Shown: piece after piece, positions 51,917-60,941 of the stretch
Layout: each line of letters begins with the position of its first letter
How positions within the stretch are numbered: the stretch's first letter is position 1
Source: Fontibacterium meridianamericanum
GTDB lineage: Bacteria; Pseudomonadota; Alphaproteobacteria; Pelagibacterales; Pelagibacteraceae
Length of the DNA stretch: 64,000 nt
Reading direction: 5' to 3'
NCBI GenBank assembly: GCA_965235635.1
Contig: CBDDYR010000004.1
Location: 89,463 to 153,462 of the forward strand
Position numbers and translations under genes: made by a program
Notes under the pieces: model-generated
What the model was told of the DNA's origin: nothing
What the model saw: the letters and a program-made list of their open reading frames with translations, nothing else
Databases searched by the model: none

Positions 51917-52966
51917 ATGAAATTTAACAAAATACCCAATACCGATTTAAACGTTAGTCAAATTTGTCTTGGCACAATGACTTGGGGTTCAATGCAAAAT
52001 ACCGAACAAGATGGTTATGAACAAATGGACTATGCGGTTTCGAAAGGGGTTAATTTTTTTGATACCGCTGAATTGTATTCTATACCCCCTACAAAAGAAA
52101 CCTGCGGGGCAACAAACAGAATTATTGGTAATTGGTTAAAAAAAACAAAAAAAAGAAATCAAATTATTATTGCAGACAAAGTTGTTGGAAGATCCGGAAT
52201 GAACTGGATTAGACCAGGCGAAAAAGAAACTCGACTAAATAAAAAACAAATTAATACAGCAATCGATAATAGTTTAAAAAATTTACAAATTGATCACGTT
52301 GATATTTATCAACTACACTGGCCTGATAGACCTTTAAATGTGTTCAGTGGACTTGAATATGAACATACCGAGACGAATGATGTAGTGCCTATTCTTGAAA
52401 CTATGGAAGCAATGGCTTCTTTAATTAAGGCTGGAAAAATAAAATATTACGGACTTTCTAATGAAACTCCATGGGGTACTAGCCAATATATAAAGCTTGC
52501 TGAAAAACATAATATTCCAAAGCCCATAACAATTCAAAATGCCTACAGTCTTATTAATCGAAGTTATGAAGTGGGTCTTTCAGAAATTTCTATAAGAGAA
52601 AAAATTGGACTACTTGCATACTCTCCTTTGGGTGGAGGGCATTTAACTGGAAAATATTTAGGTGGAAAAAAACCTGCAGGAACTCGAGAAGTTTTGTGGG
52701 GAAATAGATTTGATAGATATAGAACTCCAAATACGGAGCCAGCAGTCAAAGCTTATTATGAAGTTGCAAAGAAACACAATATTGATCCCGCACAAATGGC
52801 AATCCAATTTTGTATTATTCAAAAATTTGTAACCTCAACGATTATTGGCGCTACCTCAATGGAGCAGCTTAAAAAAAATATTGATAGTATTGATCTGTCG
52901 CTAACTAATGATGTAATAAAAGACATTAATAATGTTCAATTAATATATTCAAACCCATGTCCGTGA
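51917..52966 (+). CDS. Aldo/keto reductase, Tas-like
   Basis: 349-aa NADPH-dependent TIM-barrel reductase. Catalytic tetrad residues are visible: Asp and Tyr in FFDTAELYS, Lys in IIADKVVG, His in IYQLHWPDR. Cofactor-site motifs near the C-terminus include TIIGATSMEQLKKNI. Longer loops (about residues 60-90 and 140-160) match the Tas/YghZ-like branch. Substrate unknown. The IalB-like gene overlaps its end by 10 bp. Confidence 0.92.
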   Translation: MKFNKIPNTDLNVSQICLGTMTWGSMQNTEQDGYEQMDYAVSKGVNFFDTAELYSIPPTKETCGATNRIIGNWLKKTKKRNQIIIADKVVGRSGMNWIRPGEKETRLNKKQINTAIDNSLKNLQIDHVDIYQLHWPDRPLNVFSGLEYEHTETNDVVPILETMEAMASLIKAGKIKYYGLSNETPWGTSQYIKLAEKHNIPKPITIQNAYSLINRSYEVGLSEISIREKIGLLAYSPLGGGHLTGKYLGGKKPAGTREVLWGNRFDRYRTPNTEPAVKAYYEVAKKHNIDPAQMAIQFCIIQKFVTSTIIGATSMEQLKKNIDSIDLSLTNDVIKDINNVQLIYSNPCP

Positions 52967-53466
52967 GAATTTTATTTTTTTCTATAATTTGTCTTTTGTC
53001 TTTTGAACAAAAAATATTTGCTCAAATTAAAATGGATGGACAATTTAAAAATTGGACCGCACAAAATACTAATATTAACGGTCAACAAGTTTGCTATGCT
53101 GTATCAAGCCCAGTGGCCTCCGATCCAAAAAATCTTAATAGAGCAGAATCTAGAATATTTGTAAGTTTTAGATCTAATGACAAAATACAAAATGAAATAA
53201 GCATTACCAGTGGCTACAATTATAAAACATCTTCTAAAGTCAATGTTGCCATAGATAAAAAAGAATTCAAATTTGAAACCGAAGATAATTTTGCTTGGCT
53301 TACAAAATATGAAGAAGAAGTAGCAATGATTGAACTGATGAGAAAATCTTCACAAGCAAAAATTAGCGCAACTTCTGCTAAGGGTTCTAAAACTATCGAC
53401 ACTTTTTCTTTGAGCGGTTTTAGTGAAGCGTATGAGACTGCTAAAAAGAAATGTAATTTCATTTAA
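52957..53466 (+). CDS. Invasion-associated locus B (IalB)-like periplasmic protein
   Basis: 169-aa protein with a signal peptide (RILFFSIICLLSFEQKIFA) and a mature domain with NWTAQNTNINGQQVCYAV, FVSFRSNDKIQNEISITSGY and a late SLSGFSEAYETAKKKC. The two cysteines frame the domain and probably form a disulfide. IalB homologues are periplasmic proteins of unclear role in free-living alphaproteobacteria; the invasion name comes from Bartonella. It overlaps the reductase upstream and lies 2 bp before argG. Confidence 0.82.
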   Translation: MSVRILFFSIICLLSFEQKIFAQIKMDGQFKNWTAQNTNINGQQVCYAVSSPVASDPKNLNRAESRIFVSFRSNDKIQNEISITSGYNYKTSSKVNVAIDKKEFKFETEDNFAWLTKYEEEVAMIELMRKSSQAKISATSAKGSKTIDTFSLSGFSEAYETAKKKCNFI

Positions 53467-53468
53467 TA

Positions 53469-54659
53469 ATGAAAAAAAAAGTTAAAAAAATCGTTTTAGC
53501 TTATTCTGGAGGCCTTGATACTTCGGTCATTTTACGTTGGTTGCAAGAAAACTATCACGCGGAAGTTATTGCCTACACTGCAGATCTTGGACAAGAAATA
53601 GATAGAAAAAAAATAATTAAAAACGCAACAAACCTTGGCGTTAAAAATATTGTTATCGAGGATCTAAAAGATGTTTTTGTAAAAGATTATATTTTTCCAA
53701 TGATTAGAGGAAATGCTTTATATGAAGGTATTTATTTGCTTGGCACCTCTATCGCTCGACCACTTATTGCAAAACGTCAAATTGAAATTGCTAAAAAATT
53801 TAAAGCAGATGCCGTATCCCATGGATCAACGGGAAAAGGTAATGATCAAGTAAGATTTGAACTTGCTTACTATTATTTTAATCCAAAAATTAAAATTATT
53901 GCTCCATGGCGTGATTGGGACTTTGCATCGAGAAGCGATTTAATAAAATATGCTAAAAAAAATAATATTCCTGTACCGAGTGATAAAAAAGGAGCTCCAC
54001 CATTTTCTGTGGATGACAATTTATTTCATACTTCAACTGAGGGTAAAATTTTAGAAGATCCATCAAAGCAAGCTCCTGAATTTATTTTTCAAAGAACAAT
54101 TTCTCCTGAAAAGGCTCCAAATAAAGCCTCTTATGTAACTATTGGTTTTAAAAATGGTGATCCTATTAGTATTAACAATAAAAAATGTTCTCCAAGTAAA
54201 TTACTCTCTCTTTTAAATAATATTGGTGGCAAAAATGGAGTAGGTAGAGTGGACCTTGTTGAAAATAGATTTATTGGAATAAAATCTCGTGGAGTTTATG
54301 AAACCCCGGGTGGAACTATTCTTTTATTCGCTCATAGAGCTATCGAGTCTCTTACTTTAGATAAAGAAACTGCACATAAAAAAGACGCTGTAATGTCTAG
54401 ATTTGCAGAATTAATTTACAATGGATTTTGGTACTCAAAGGAAAGACTAAAATTGCAAAAAATTATTGATCAAAAAAGATCGCAAGTTCAAGGAACTGTT
54501 AAATTAAAAATTTACAAAGGAAATGTAAGTATTGTTTCAAGAATTTCCAATAAAAGTATTTACTCAATGAAAAATGTTTCTTTTGAAGAAAACAAAACTT
54601 TTAATAAAAAAAGAGTAGAAAATTTTATTAAAAAGAACGCTCGCTTACTTAGAAAATAA
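53469..54659 (+). CDS. argG: Argininosuccinate synthase
   Basis: 396-aa enzyme joining citrulline and aspartate with ATP. The P-loop-like ATP pyrophosphatase motif AYSGGLDTSVILRWL is at residues 10-24, with SHGSTGKGNDQVRFE and the downstream RDWDF and SVDDNLFHTSTEG segments all standard. It ends one base before the folD stop on the other strand. There is no other arginine gene in the window. Confidence 0.97.
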   Translation: MKKKVKKIVLAYSGGLDTSVILRWLQENYHAEVIAYTADLGQEIDRKKIIKNATNLGVKNIVIEDLKDVFVKDYIFPMIRGNALYEGIYLLGTSIARPLIAKRQIEIAKKFKADAVSHGSTGKGNDQVRFELAYYYFNPKIKIIAPWRDWDFASRSDLIKYAKKNNIPVPSDKKGAPPFSVDDNLFHTSTEGKILEDPSKQAPEFIFQRTISPEKAPNKASYVTIGFKNGDPISINNKKCSPSKLLSLLNNIGGKNGVGRVDLVENRFIGIKSRGVYETPGGTILLFAHRAIESLTLDKETAHKKDAVMSRFAELIYNGFWYSKERLKLQKIIDQKRSQVQGTVKLKIYKGNVSIVSRISNKSIYSMKNVSFEENKTFNKKRVENFIKKNARLLRK

Positions 54660-55511
54660 TTAATTAATATTCTTAAACGCTTTTAAAGTATTATTTAAAA
54701 GACATGCAATTGTTACAGGACCAACGCCTCCTGGGACTGGCGTGATCGCTTTTGCTTTTTTTACTACCTCTTTAAATTCAACATCCCCTACTATTTTATA
54801 ACCTTTTTTCTTTTCAATTCTGTTAATACCCACATCAATCACGATTGCTCCCTTTTTTACCCAATCACCTTTAACTAAATTTGCCTTTCCAACTGCTGCA
54901 ACAACGATATCTGCTTTTTTACATAATTCTTTTAAATTCTTTGTTTTGGAGTGTCCGATAGTAACTGTACAATCTTCTTTTAATAATAATTGCGCCATCG
55001 GCTTACCATTCAAATTAGATCTGCCAATGACAAGCGCATTAAGTCCTGCTAAATTTTTTCTAACACTCTTAATCATCAAATAACATCCAAGAGGAGTGCA
55101 AGGAACTAAAGAATCTTTTCCTGATGATAAATTTCCAACATTCGTTGGGTGAAAACCATCAACGTCCTTTCTTGAATCAATTTCTTCGATAATTTTGTGG
55201 CCATTAATATGACTAGGTAAAGGGAGTTGAACTAATATCCCGTGCACTTTTTTATCTTTATTTAATTTTCTAATAGCTGAAATCAATCTTGCTTCTGAAA
55301 TGGAACTTTTAAATCTTAAAACTTTAGAATTAATACCAACTTCTCTAGCTGAAATTTGTTTATTTCTAACATAAATCTCACTGGGAGCATGATGGCCTAA
55401 AAGAATAACGGCAAGACCAGGGGTTAATCTTGTTTTTTTTTTTATGAATTGAATTTCTTTTTTAACTTTCTTTTTTAATTTTTGAGCAAATTTTTTTCCA
55501 TCTATAATCAC
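54660..55511 (-). CDS. folD: Methylenetetrahydrofolate dehydrogenase/cyclohydrolase
   Basis: Bifunctional enzyme (283 aa) interconverting one-carbon folates. It has GILVQLPLPSHI, the NADP-binding VIGRSNLNGKPMAQLLL, TIGHSKT and the PVPGGVGPVTIACLL signature. The catalytic lysine region is in YVRNKQISAREVG. It lies 14 bp downstream of hemD and convergent with argG with no gap. Confidence 0.96.
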   Translation of the reverse strand: MIIDGKKFAQKLKKKVKKEIQFIKKKTRLTPGLAVILLGHHAPSEIYVRNKQISAREVGINSKVLRFKSSISEARLISAIRKLNKDKKVHGILVQLPLPSHINGHKIIEEIDSRKDVDGFHPTNVGNLSSGKDSLVPCTPLGCYLMIKSVRKNLAGLNALVIGRSNLNGKPMAQLLLKEDCTVTIGHSKTKNLKELCKKADIVVAAVGKANLVKGDWVKKGAIVIDVGINRIEKKKGYKIVGDVEFKEVVKKAKAITPVPGGVGPVTIACLLNNTLKAFKNIN

Positions 55512-55525
55512 TAAAAATCCTTCTA

Positions 55526-56215
55526 TTATAATGACAATTCTTCTTCACCAGGTGAAAAAATTTTAATTTTTTTCCACTTCAGCCTTTTTAAGGTATTTGC
55601 AACGTTAATGCTAATACAATTCAAACTACAATTACCTAGATCATCTACAAGTTTATGATTCAAAATTATCTTTAACAATTGGTCCGCAGTTCTTTTTGAG
55701 TAAACAAATATAACATCAACTTTTTTATTTTTTAGATCATCAATTAATTTTAGATCTATGTTTGTGTTTATTTCAGTTGTATAGCTAATAATACTTTCTA
55801 AATGATAGCCTTGTTGTTTAAAATCTTTTTCTAAATCATTGGCAACAAACTCTCCTCGAATATAAATAAATTTTTCTATATTTTTATCGCAAGTTTTAAA
55901 AACAAGATCACGAAGATCAGAATAATTACCACCGGCAATTTTTATATTTGAAAATCCAATCTTTTTTGCAGTAGCAGCTGTTTGTTCACCTACACAAAAA
56001 CATTTTAGATGATTTATGTTTTCTATTTTTTTTAAATTATGAATTGCATTCGAACTTGTAAAAATAATCGAACTAAAATTTTTAAAATCAATATTAGGGA
56101 TTAATATTGGTTTTATATTAAATATTGAAAAATTAGTTACTTGATGACCTTGAGAAATAAATTTTTTAACTAAAATTTCAGAACTATTCTGACTTTTTGT
56201 GAATAGTATGTGCAA
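55526..56215 (-). CDS. hemD: Uroporphyrinogen-III synthase
   Basis: Cyclises hydroxymethylbilane to uroporphyrinogen III. From TTG at 56215 it is 229 aa and begins LHILFTKSQNSSEILVKKF, which matches the family start (MxVLxTRP). An ATG-led frame from 56278 adds 21 residues (MMWLKKFYLKLEKILLFRRQ) that lie wholly within hemC and do not look like HemD. Conserved points are IIFTSSNAIHNL, VGEQTAATAKKIGF and VIFVYSKRTADQLL. It overlaps the hemC 3' end by about 30 bp, so it is coupled to hemC. Confidence 0.85.
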   Translation of the reverse strand: MHILFTKSQNSSEILVKKFISQGHQVTNFSIFNIKPILIPNIDFKNFSSIIFTSSNAIHNLKKIENINHLKCFCVGEQTAATAKKIGFSNIKIAGGNYSDLRDLVFKTCDKNIEKFIYIRGEFVANDLEKDFKQQGYHLESIISYTTEINTNIDLKLIDDLKNKKVDVIFVYSKRTADQLLKIILNHKLVDDLGNCSLNCISINVANTLKRLKWKKIKIFSPGEEELSL

Positions 56216-57155
56216 GTTTTGTCTCCGAAATAATAAAATCTTCTCCAGCTTTAGATAAAATTTCTTCAGCCACATCAATTCCTATGGTCTTTGCTTTTTC
56301 TACAATACCAGTTTTATGTGCTCTAAAAGATTTTTTTCCATCCAAAGATAATAACTCCGCCTGCAAAAATAATTCCCCTTCATCATTAATAATAGCATTC
56401 GCACCAACCGGAGTGTCACAAGCACCATTTAATACTTCTAACAATGAACGTTCTGCTTCAGCTAAAATTTGGGTTTCTTTATCATTAACTGTCTTTAGAA
56501 TTTCTTTAACAGCAGAGTCTTCTTCTCGACATTGAACAGTTATAATTCCTTGTCCTGCAGATGGAATAATTGTGTCTTTTTCAAAATACTCTTTTACTTC
56601 CGAATGAAATCCTAATCTTTTTAATCCTGATGCCGCAAGCACTATAGAATCGTAAATTCCTTCTTTCATCTTATTAATCCTTGTGTCGATATTTCCTCTA
56701 ATAGGTACAATTTTTAAATCATCTCTTAATCTTTTTAGTTGAGAAAATCTTCTAACTGAGGAAGTGCCAACTGTAGAGCCTGGTTTTAAATTTGCAAATG
56801 AATTTGCAACTGGAGACAAGAATGCGTCTCGCTCATCTGTTCTTTTTAAAAAGCAACCCAGGGATAATTTATTTGATGAAAAGGTTGGTACATCTTTTAG
56901 AGAATGAACAGCAACATCAATGGTTTTTTCAAGCAAACATTCTTCTAGTTCTTTAACAAATAATCCTTTGCCACCCATCATGCCTAAATTTTCTGTTTTA
57001 AATTTATCGCCTGATGTTTTTATAATCTTAATAATAAGTTGTTCAGATTTAACGCCTGGATAAGCAAGCAAAAGTTCATCTCTAAAATGTTCAGTTTGCG
57101 CAAGTGATAATCTGCTTCCTCTCGTTCCAATAATAATATTTCTATTTCTTAACAT
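56184..57155 (-). CDS. hemC: Porphobilinogen deaminase
   Basis: Polymerises four porphobilinogens into hydroxymethylbilane. 323 aa. It has IIGTRGSRLSLAQTEHF, the substrate-binding GLFVKELEECLLE and HSLKDVPT, GTSSVRRFSQL, and the cysteine holding the dipyrromethane cofactor at about residue 246 (LNGACDTPVGANA). It is divergent from tsaD with a 55-bp gap. Heme from this pathway is needed by the ccm and sdh systems in the window. Confidence 0.97.
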   Translation of the reverse strand: MLRNRNIIIGTRGSRLSLAQTEHFRDELLLAYPGVKSEQLIIKIIKTSGDKFKTENLGMMGGKGLFVKELEECLLEKTIDVAVHSLKDVPTFSSNKLSLGCFLKRTDERDAFLSPVANSFANLKPGSTVGTSSVRRFSQLKRLRDDLKIVPIRGNIDTRINKMKEGIYDSIVLAASGLKRLGFHSEVKEYFEKDTIIPSAGQGIITVQCREEDSAVKEILKTVNDKETQILAEAERSLLEVLNGACDTPVGANAIINDEGELFLQAELLSLDGKKSFRAHKTGIVEKAKTIGIDVAEEILSKAGEDFIISETKLAHTIHKKSE

Positions 57156-57210
57156 TTTGCTGATTTAATAACATTTTGCTGTATATTATCGCTACTTTTT
57201 ATAGCGACAG

Positions 57211-58305
57211 GTGAGCACACTCAATACATCTATGAAAAAAGAATTAACTTTCCTTGGAATCGAGACCAGTTGTGATGAAACTGCTGCAGCCATTGTAAAA
57301 GAAGATGTGAAAGGAAATGTTAATATATTATCAAATGTAGTCTCTAGCCAAGTTGATGAACATTTAAAATTTGGAGGAGTTGTTCCAGAAAATGCAGCAA
57401 GATCACACGCTGAAAAGATTGATCTTATTATAAAAAAAGCCATAGACGATAGTAAATGTAAATTTGAAGAAATCGACGGCATTGCAGCAACAGCAGGTCC
57501 GGGTCTTTTAGTTTGTTTGATGGTTGGATTAAGTGCTGGAAAAAGTATTGCAGGAATTTTAAAAAAACCGTTTCTTGCAATTAACCATTTAGAGGCTCAC
57601 GCTCTTACGGTTAGAATTTTTAACAAAATAGATTTTCCTTATCTTCTACTTTTGGTTTCAGGAGGACATACTCAATTTTTAATTGTTGAAGGAATTGGAA
57701 AATATAAAAGAATTGGAACAACCATTGATGATGCTCTTGGAGAAACTTTTGACAAAACAGCAAAAATGATTGGTCTTGAATTTCCAGGCGGACCTAAAAT
57801 TGAAGAGCTCGCAAAAAATGGAGATGAAACAACTTATATTTTACCAAAACCCATCTTAAATCATCCAGGATGTAATTTATCGTTTGCAGGTTTAAAAACT
57901 GCGATTTTACAAGTATCATCAAAAATAAAATCTAAAAAAGATAAAGAAAATCTTGCAGCTTCTTTTCAAAAAACAATTAATGAAATTCTTTACATAAAAT
58001 GTAAATCAGCCATGAATGAATTTGTTTCTAAATATAAAAAAGAAAAAAAAGTTTTTGTAATATCGGGTGGTGTTGCTTCAAACAAAAGCATTAGAAACAA
58101 TTTAGATAAATTAAGTTATGAAATGGGTTTTAAAAACTTCTTTCCTCCCATTGAACTTTGTAGCGATAATGGAGTTATGATCGCTTGGGCTGGAATTGAA
58201 AGGTTTAAAAAAGGAATTGAAGATCATCTTGAAGTTCTTGCAAAACCAAGATGGCCTTTAGATCCTGATGCGCCATTCTTAAAAGGGGCCGGGGTAAAAT
58301 ACTAA
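57211..58305 (+). CDS. tsaD: tRNA threonylcarbamoyladenosine synthase subunit TsaD
   Basis: ASKHA-fold enzyme that transfers threonylcarbamoyl to A37 of ANN-decoding tRNAs. 364 aa from a GTG; an ATG seven codons on (57232) is also plausible as the family often starts right before FLGIETSCDET. Metal-binding histidines are at 126 and 130 in NHLEAHALTV; LLVSGGHTQF and CSDNGVMIAWAG are conserved. A small 6-bp inverted repeat (57189-57207) ends 3 bp before the GTG. Confidence 0.93.
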   Translation: MSTLNTSMKKELTFLGIETSCDETAAAIVKEDVKGNVNILSNVVSSQVDEHLKFGGVVPENAARSHAEKIDLIIKKAIDDSKCKFEEIDGIAATAGPGLLVCLMVGLSAGKSIAGILKKPFLAINHLEAHALTVRIFNKIDFPYLLLLVSGGHTQFLIVEGIGKYKRIGTTIDDALGETFDKTAKMIGLEFPGGPKIEELAKNGDETTYILPKPILNHPGCNLSFAGLKTAILQVSSKIKSKKDKENLAASFQKTINEILYIKCKSAMNEFVSKYKKEKKVFVISGGVASNKSIRNNLDKLSYEMGFKNFFPPIELCSDNGVMIAWAGIERFKKGIEDHLEVLAKPRWPLDPDAPFLKGAGVKY

Positions 58306-58363
58306 TTTTTATACTGCTTAATTTTAAAAAACATTGATTTATATAGATAAGTTTGGCTTTGTT

Positions 58364-58392
58364 TTGACACGAACACCCCTTAAAAATACAAA
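58364..58392 (+). promoter_or_regulatory. Weak candidate promoter for the EVE-domain gene
   Basis: TTGACA (58364-58369) and TACAAA (58387-58392) are separated by 17 bp. The -35 match is perfect but the -10 is weak. If used, transcription would start about 3 bases before the ATG, giving an almost leaderless message. The preceding 58306-58363 contains only A+T-rich DNA. Confidence 0.3.
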
Positions 58393-58401
58393 AAAATTTA
58401 C

Positions 58402-58815
58402 ATGAACTACTGGCTAGTAAAATCAGAACCCTCGGTATGGTCTTTTGAAGATCAAAAAAAAGCAGGTTCTAAAGGAACTGTTTGGGATGGAGTTAGAAAT
58501 TATCAAGCTGCAAATTATTTAAAACAAATGAAGAGTGGTGATCTTTGTTTTTTTTACCATTCTAATGAAGATAAAAAAATTATTGGAATAGTAAAAATTA
58601 TTAAACCAGCATTTACTGATCCAACTGATAAAGAAAAAAAATTTGTGGCAGTTCAAGTTGCCTATTATAAAGACTTAATCGAACCTGTTTCACTTGCTGA
58701 TATTAAAGAAAATAAGGCAATTTCTCATTTACCTCTAATAAAACAAAGCAGATTATCAGTAATGCCTATAGATTCAAAAAGCTGGAAAATCATATCTAAG
58801 ATGGGTAGAATTTGA
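58402..58815 (+). CDS. EVE (PUA-like) domain protein, thymocyte nuclear protein 1-like
   Basis: 137 aa, a single EVE domain. It starts MNYWLVKSEPSVWSFEDQ, then WDGVRNYQAANYLKQMK, FFYHSNEDKKIIGIVKI and PLIKQSRLSVMPI, the standard pattern. The fold binds modified nucleobases in RNA or DNA; the target is unknown. It precedes acs by 19 bp in the same direction, so it may be co-transcribed with it. Confidence 0.92.
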   Translation: MNYWLVKSEPSVWSFEDQKKAGSKGTVWDGVRNYQAANYLKQMKSGDLCFFYHSNEDKKIIGIVKIIKPAFTDPTDKEKKFVAVQVAYYKDLIEPVSLADIKENKAISHLPLIKQSRLSVMPIDSKSWKIISKMGRI

Positions 58816-58834
58816 AAAAAATAAGGGGGAATTA

Positions 58835-60772
58835 GTGAGCGAAAAACTTTTTAAAGTACCTACAGAATGGTCAAAAAATTCATACGTTAATAAATCAACT
58901 TACGAGGCAAAGTACAAAGAATCTATTGAGAACAATGAAAAGTTTTGGGCGGATGAGGGAAAAAGAATTCATTGGTTTAAACCTTACACTAAAGTCAAAG
59001 AAGTAACTTACAGCACAAAAAAAGTTTCTATTAAATGGTTCTACGATGGAACTACGAATGTTTCTTACAATTGTATCGATCGACATCTACCAAAAAGAGC
59101 AAATCAAACAGCTATTATTTTTGAAGGAGATGATCCAAAAGAATCAAAAAATATTACCTATCAACAATTAAGCGATGAAGTTTGCAAACTTGCAAACGGA
59201 TTAAAAGAAATTGGAGTTAAAAAAGGTGATCGAGTTACAATTTATATGCCCATGGTTCCAGAAGGAGTTTATGCGATGCTTGCTTGTACTCGAATTGGAG
59301 CAATTCATTCAGTAGTATTTGGTGGGTTTTCTCCAGACTCTATTGTTAACAGAATTTTAGATTGTAAATCAGAATTTGTTATTACCGCTGATGAAGGGTT
59401 GAGAGGTCAAAAAGTAATTCCTTTAAAGAAAAATATTGATGAAGCATTAAAGAAATGTCCTGCGGTTAAGAAATGTATTGTTCTAAAAAGAACTGGCGGT
59501 AACGTATCTTTCGATTCAAAACGTGACGTTTGGTATCACGAATTAACTTCCAAAATGTCTACAACTTGCAAACCTGAAGAAATGAATGCCGAAGATCCTT
59601 TATTTATTCTTTATACTTCTGGATCAACAGGAAAACCTAAAGGGGCAATGCACACAACTGGGGGCTACTTAGTTTACGCATCAATGACACATCAATATGT
59701 TTTTGATTATAAGGATGGAGATATTTATTGGTGCACTGCAGATATCGGTTGGGTGACAGGACATAGTTATATTGTCTATGGCCCGCTATCTAACGGAGCA
59801 ACCACTTTAGTATTTGAAGGAGTTCCAAGTTATCCTGATGCAAGTCGTTTCTGGCAAGTAATTGATAAACACAAAGTAAATATTTTCTACACAGCCCCAA
59901 CAGCACTTAGAGCTTTAATGCGTGAGGGTGATGCGATGGTAAAAAAAACAAGCAGAAAATCACTAAAACTTTTAGGTTCTGTAGGCGAACCTATTAATCC
60001 TGAAGCTTGGATTTGGTATCATAAAGTTGTAGGCGACTCTCGTTGTCCAATCGTTGATACTTGGTGGCAAACTGAAACAGGTGGAATTTTAATTACTCCT
60101 CAACCTGGTGCTATTGATTTAAAACCAGGTTCTGCAACAAAACCATTTTATGGAATTAAACCTGCAGTTCTTGACGAAAAAGGCAATGAACTAAAAGGTG
60201 CCTGTGAAGGTAGATTATGTATGGCAGATTCTTGGCCAGGACAAATGCGAACGGTTTATGGAGATCATCAAAGATTTATTGATACTTATTTTTCACAACA
60301 TGACGGAAAATATTTCACAGGTGATGGCTGCCGAAGAGATGAAGATGGATACTATTGGATCACAGGACGAGTAGATGATGTAATTATTGTATCAGGTCAT
60401 AATCTTGGAACTGCTGAAATAGAAAGCGCATTTGTAGCTCATCCGAAAGTTGCTGAAGCCGCTGTTGTTGGATACCCGCACGATATCAAAGGACAAGGTT
60501 TATACTGTTATGTAACTTTAAAAGTCGGCGAAACTGGATCTGATGCTCTAACAAAAGAATTAAAAGACTTAGTTAGAAAAATTATTGGGCCTCTTGCAAC
60601 ACCAGATCTTATTCATTACACGCCAGGCTTACCAAAAACTAGATCCGGCAAAATTATGAGAAGAATTCTTAGAAAAGTTGCTGAGAATCAATTTGAAAAT
60701 CTTGGCGATACCTCAACACTTGCGGATCCAACGGTGGTGCAAAGTTTAATCGACAATAGATTAAATAAATAA
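58835..60772 (+). CDS. acs: Acetyl-CoA synthetase
   Basis: AMP-forming acetyl-CoA synthetase (645 aa) that activates acetate. GTG start at 58835 is preceded by AAGGGGGA, a good ribosome-binding site 8 bases upstream. It has the P-loop YTSGSTGKPKGAMHTT, DTWWQTETGG, the ADE hinge region GRVDDVIIVSGHNLGT, and the acetylation-regulated lysine K606 in TRSGKIMRR. The nearby solute symporter suggests it takes up acetate or a related carboxylate. Confidence 0.97.
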   Translation: MSEKLFKVPTEWSKNSYVNKSTYEAKYKESIENNEKFWADEGKRIHWFKPYTKVKEVTYSTKKVSIKWFYDGTTNVSYNCIDRHLPKRANQTAIIFEGDDPKESKNITYQQLSDEVCKLANGLKEIGVKKGDRVTIYMPMVPEGVYAMLACTRIGAIHSVVFGGFSPDSIVNRILDCKSEFVITADEGLRGQKVIPLKKNIDEALKKCPAVKKCIVLKRTGGNVSFDSKRDVWYHELTSKMSTTCKPEEMNAEDPLFILYTSGSTGKPKGAMHTTGGYLVYASMTHQYVFDYKDGDIYWCTADIGWVTGHSYIVYGPLSNGATTLVFEGVPSYPDASRFWQVIDKHKVNIFYTAPTALRALMREGDAMVKKTSRKSLKLLGSVGEPINPEAWIWYHKVVGDSRCPIVDTWWQTETGGILITPQPGAIDLKPGSATKPFYGIKPAVLDEKGNELKGACEGRLCMADSWPGQMRTVYGDHQRFIDTYFSQHDGKYFTGDGCRRDEDGYYWITGRVDDVIIVSGHNLGTAEIESAFVAHPKVAEAAVVGYPHDIKGQGLYCYVTLKVGETGSDALTKELKDLVRKIIGPLATPDLIHYTPGLPKTRSGKIMRRILRKVAENQFENLGDTSTLADPTVVQSLIDNRLNK

Positions 60773-60773
60773 T

Positions 60774-60941
60774 CTAAAAGTCGTAAGTAATTCCTTTAGT
60801 CTCCCAATCTCCATAACGAGTGGGCTCTAATCCTTTGGGTCCGTTTATTTCTTTTTGTTTTTTAAGCTGATTTTCTTTTTTCTTTCTTTCAGATGCTTCT
60901 TTTAAAGATTGCTCAGCATATTTTTTAAATTTATCTGACAT
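60774..60941 (-). CDS. DUF1674 protein, succinate dehydrogenase assembly factor 4 (SDHAF4) homologue
   Basis: 55-aa protein; the C-terminus PKGLEPTRYGDWETKGITYDF is the DUF1674 signature, shared with eukaryotic SDHAF4, which protects free flavinated SdhA before it joins SdhB. The N-terminal half is a charged helix (KYAEQSLKEASERKKKENQL). It overlaps the start of the larger downstream-coded gene by 11 bp and ends two bases from the acs stop. It is separate from sdhCDAB by about 42 kb, so it would act in trans. Confidence 0.88.
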   Translation of the reverse strand: MSDKFKKYAEQSLKEASERKKKENQLKKQKEINGPKGLEPTRYGDWETKGITYDF

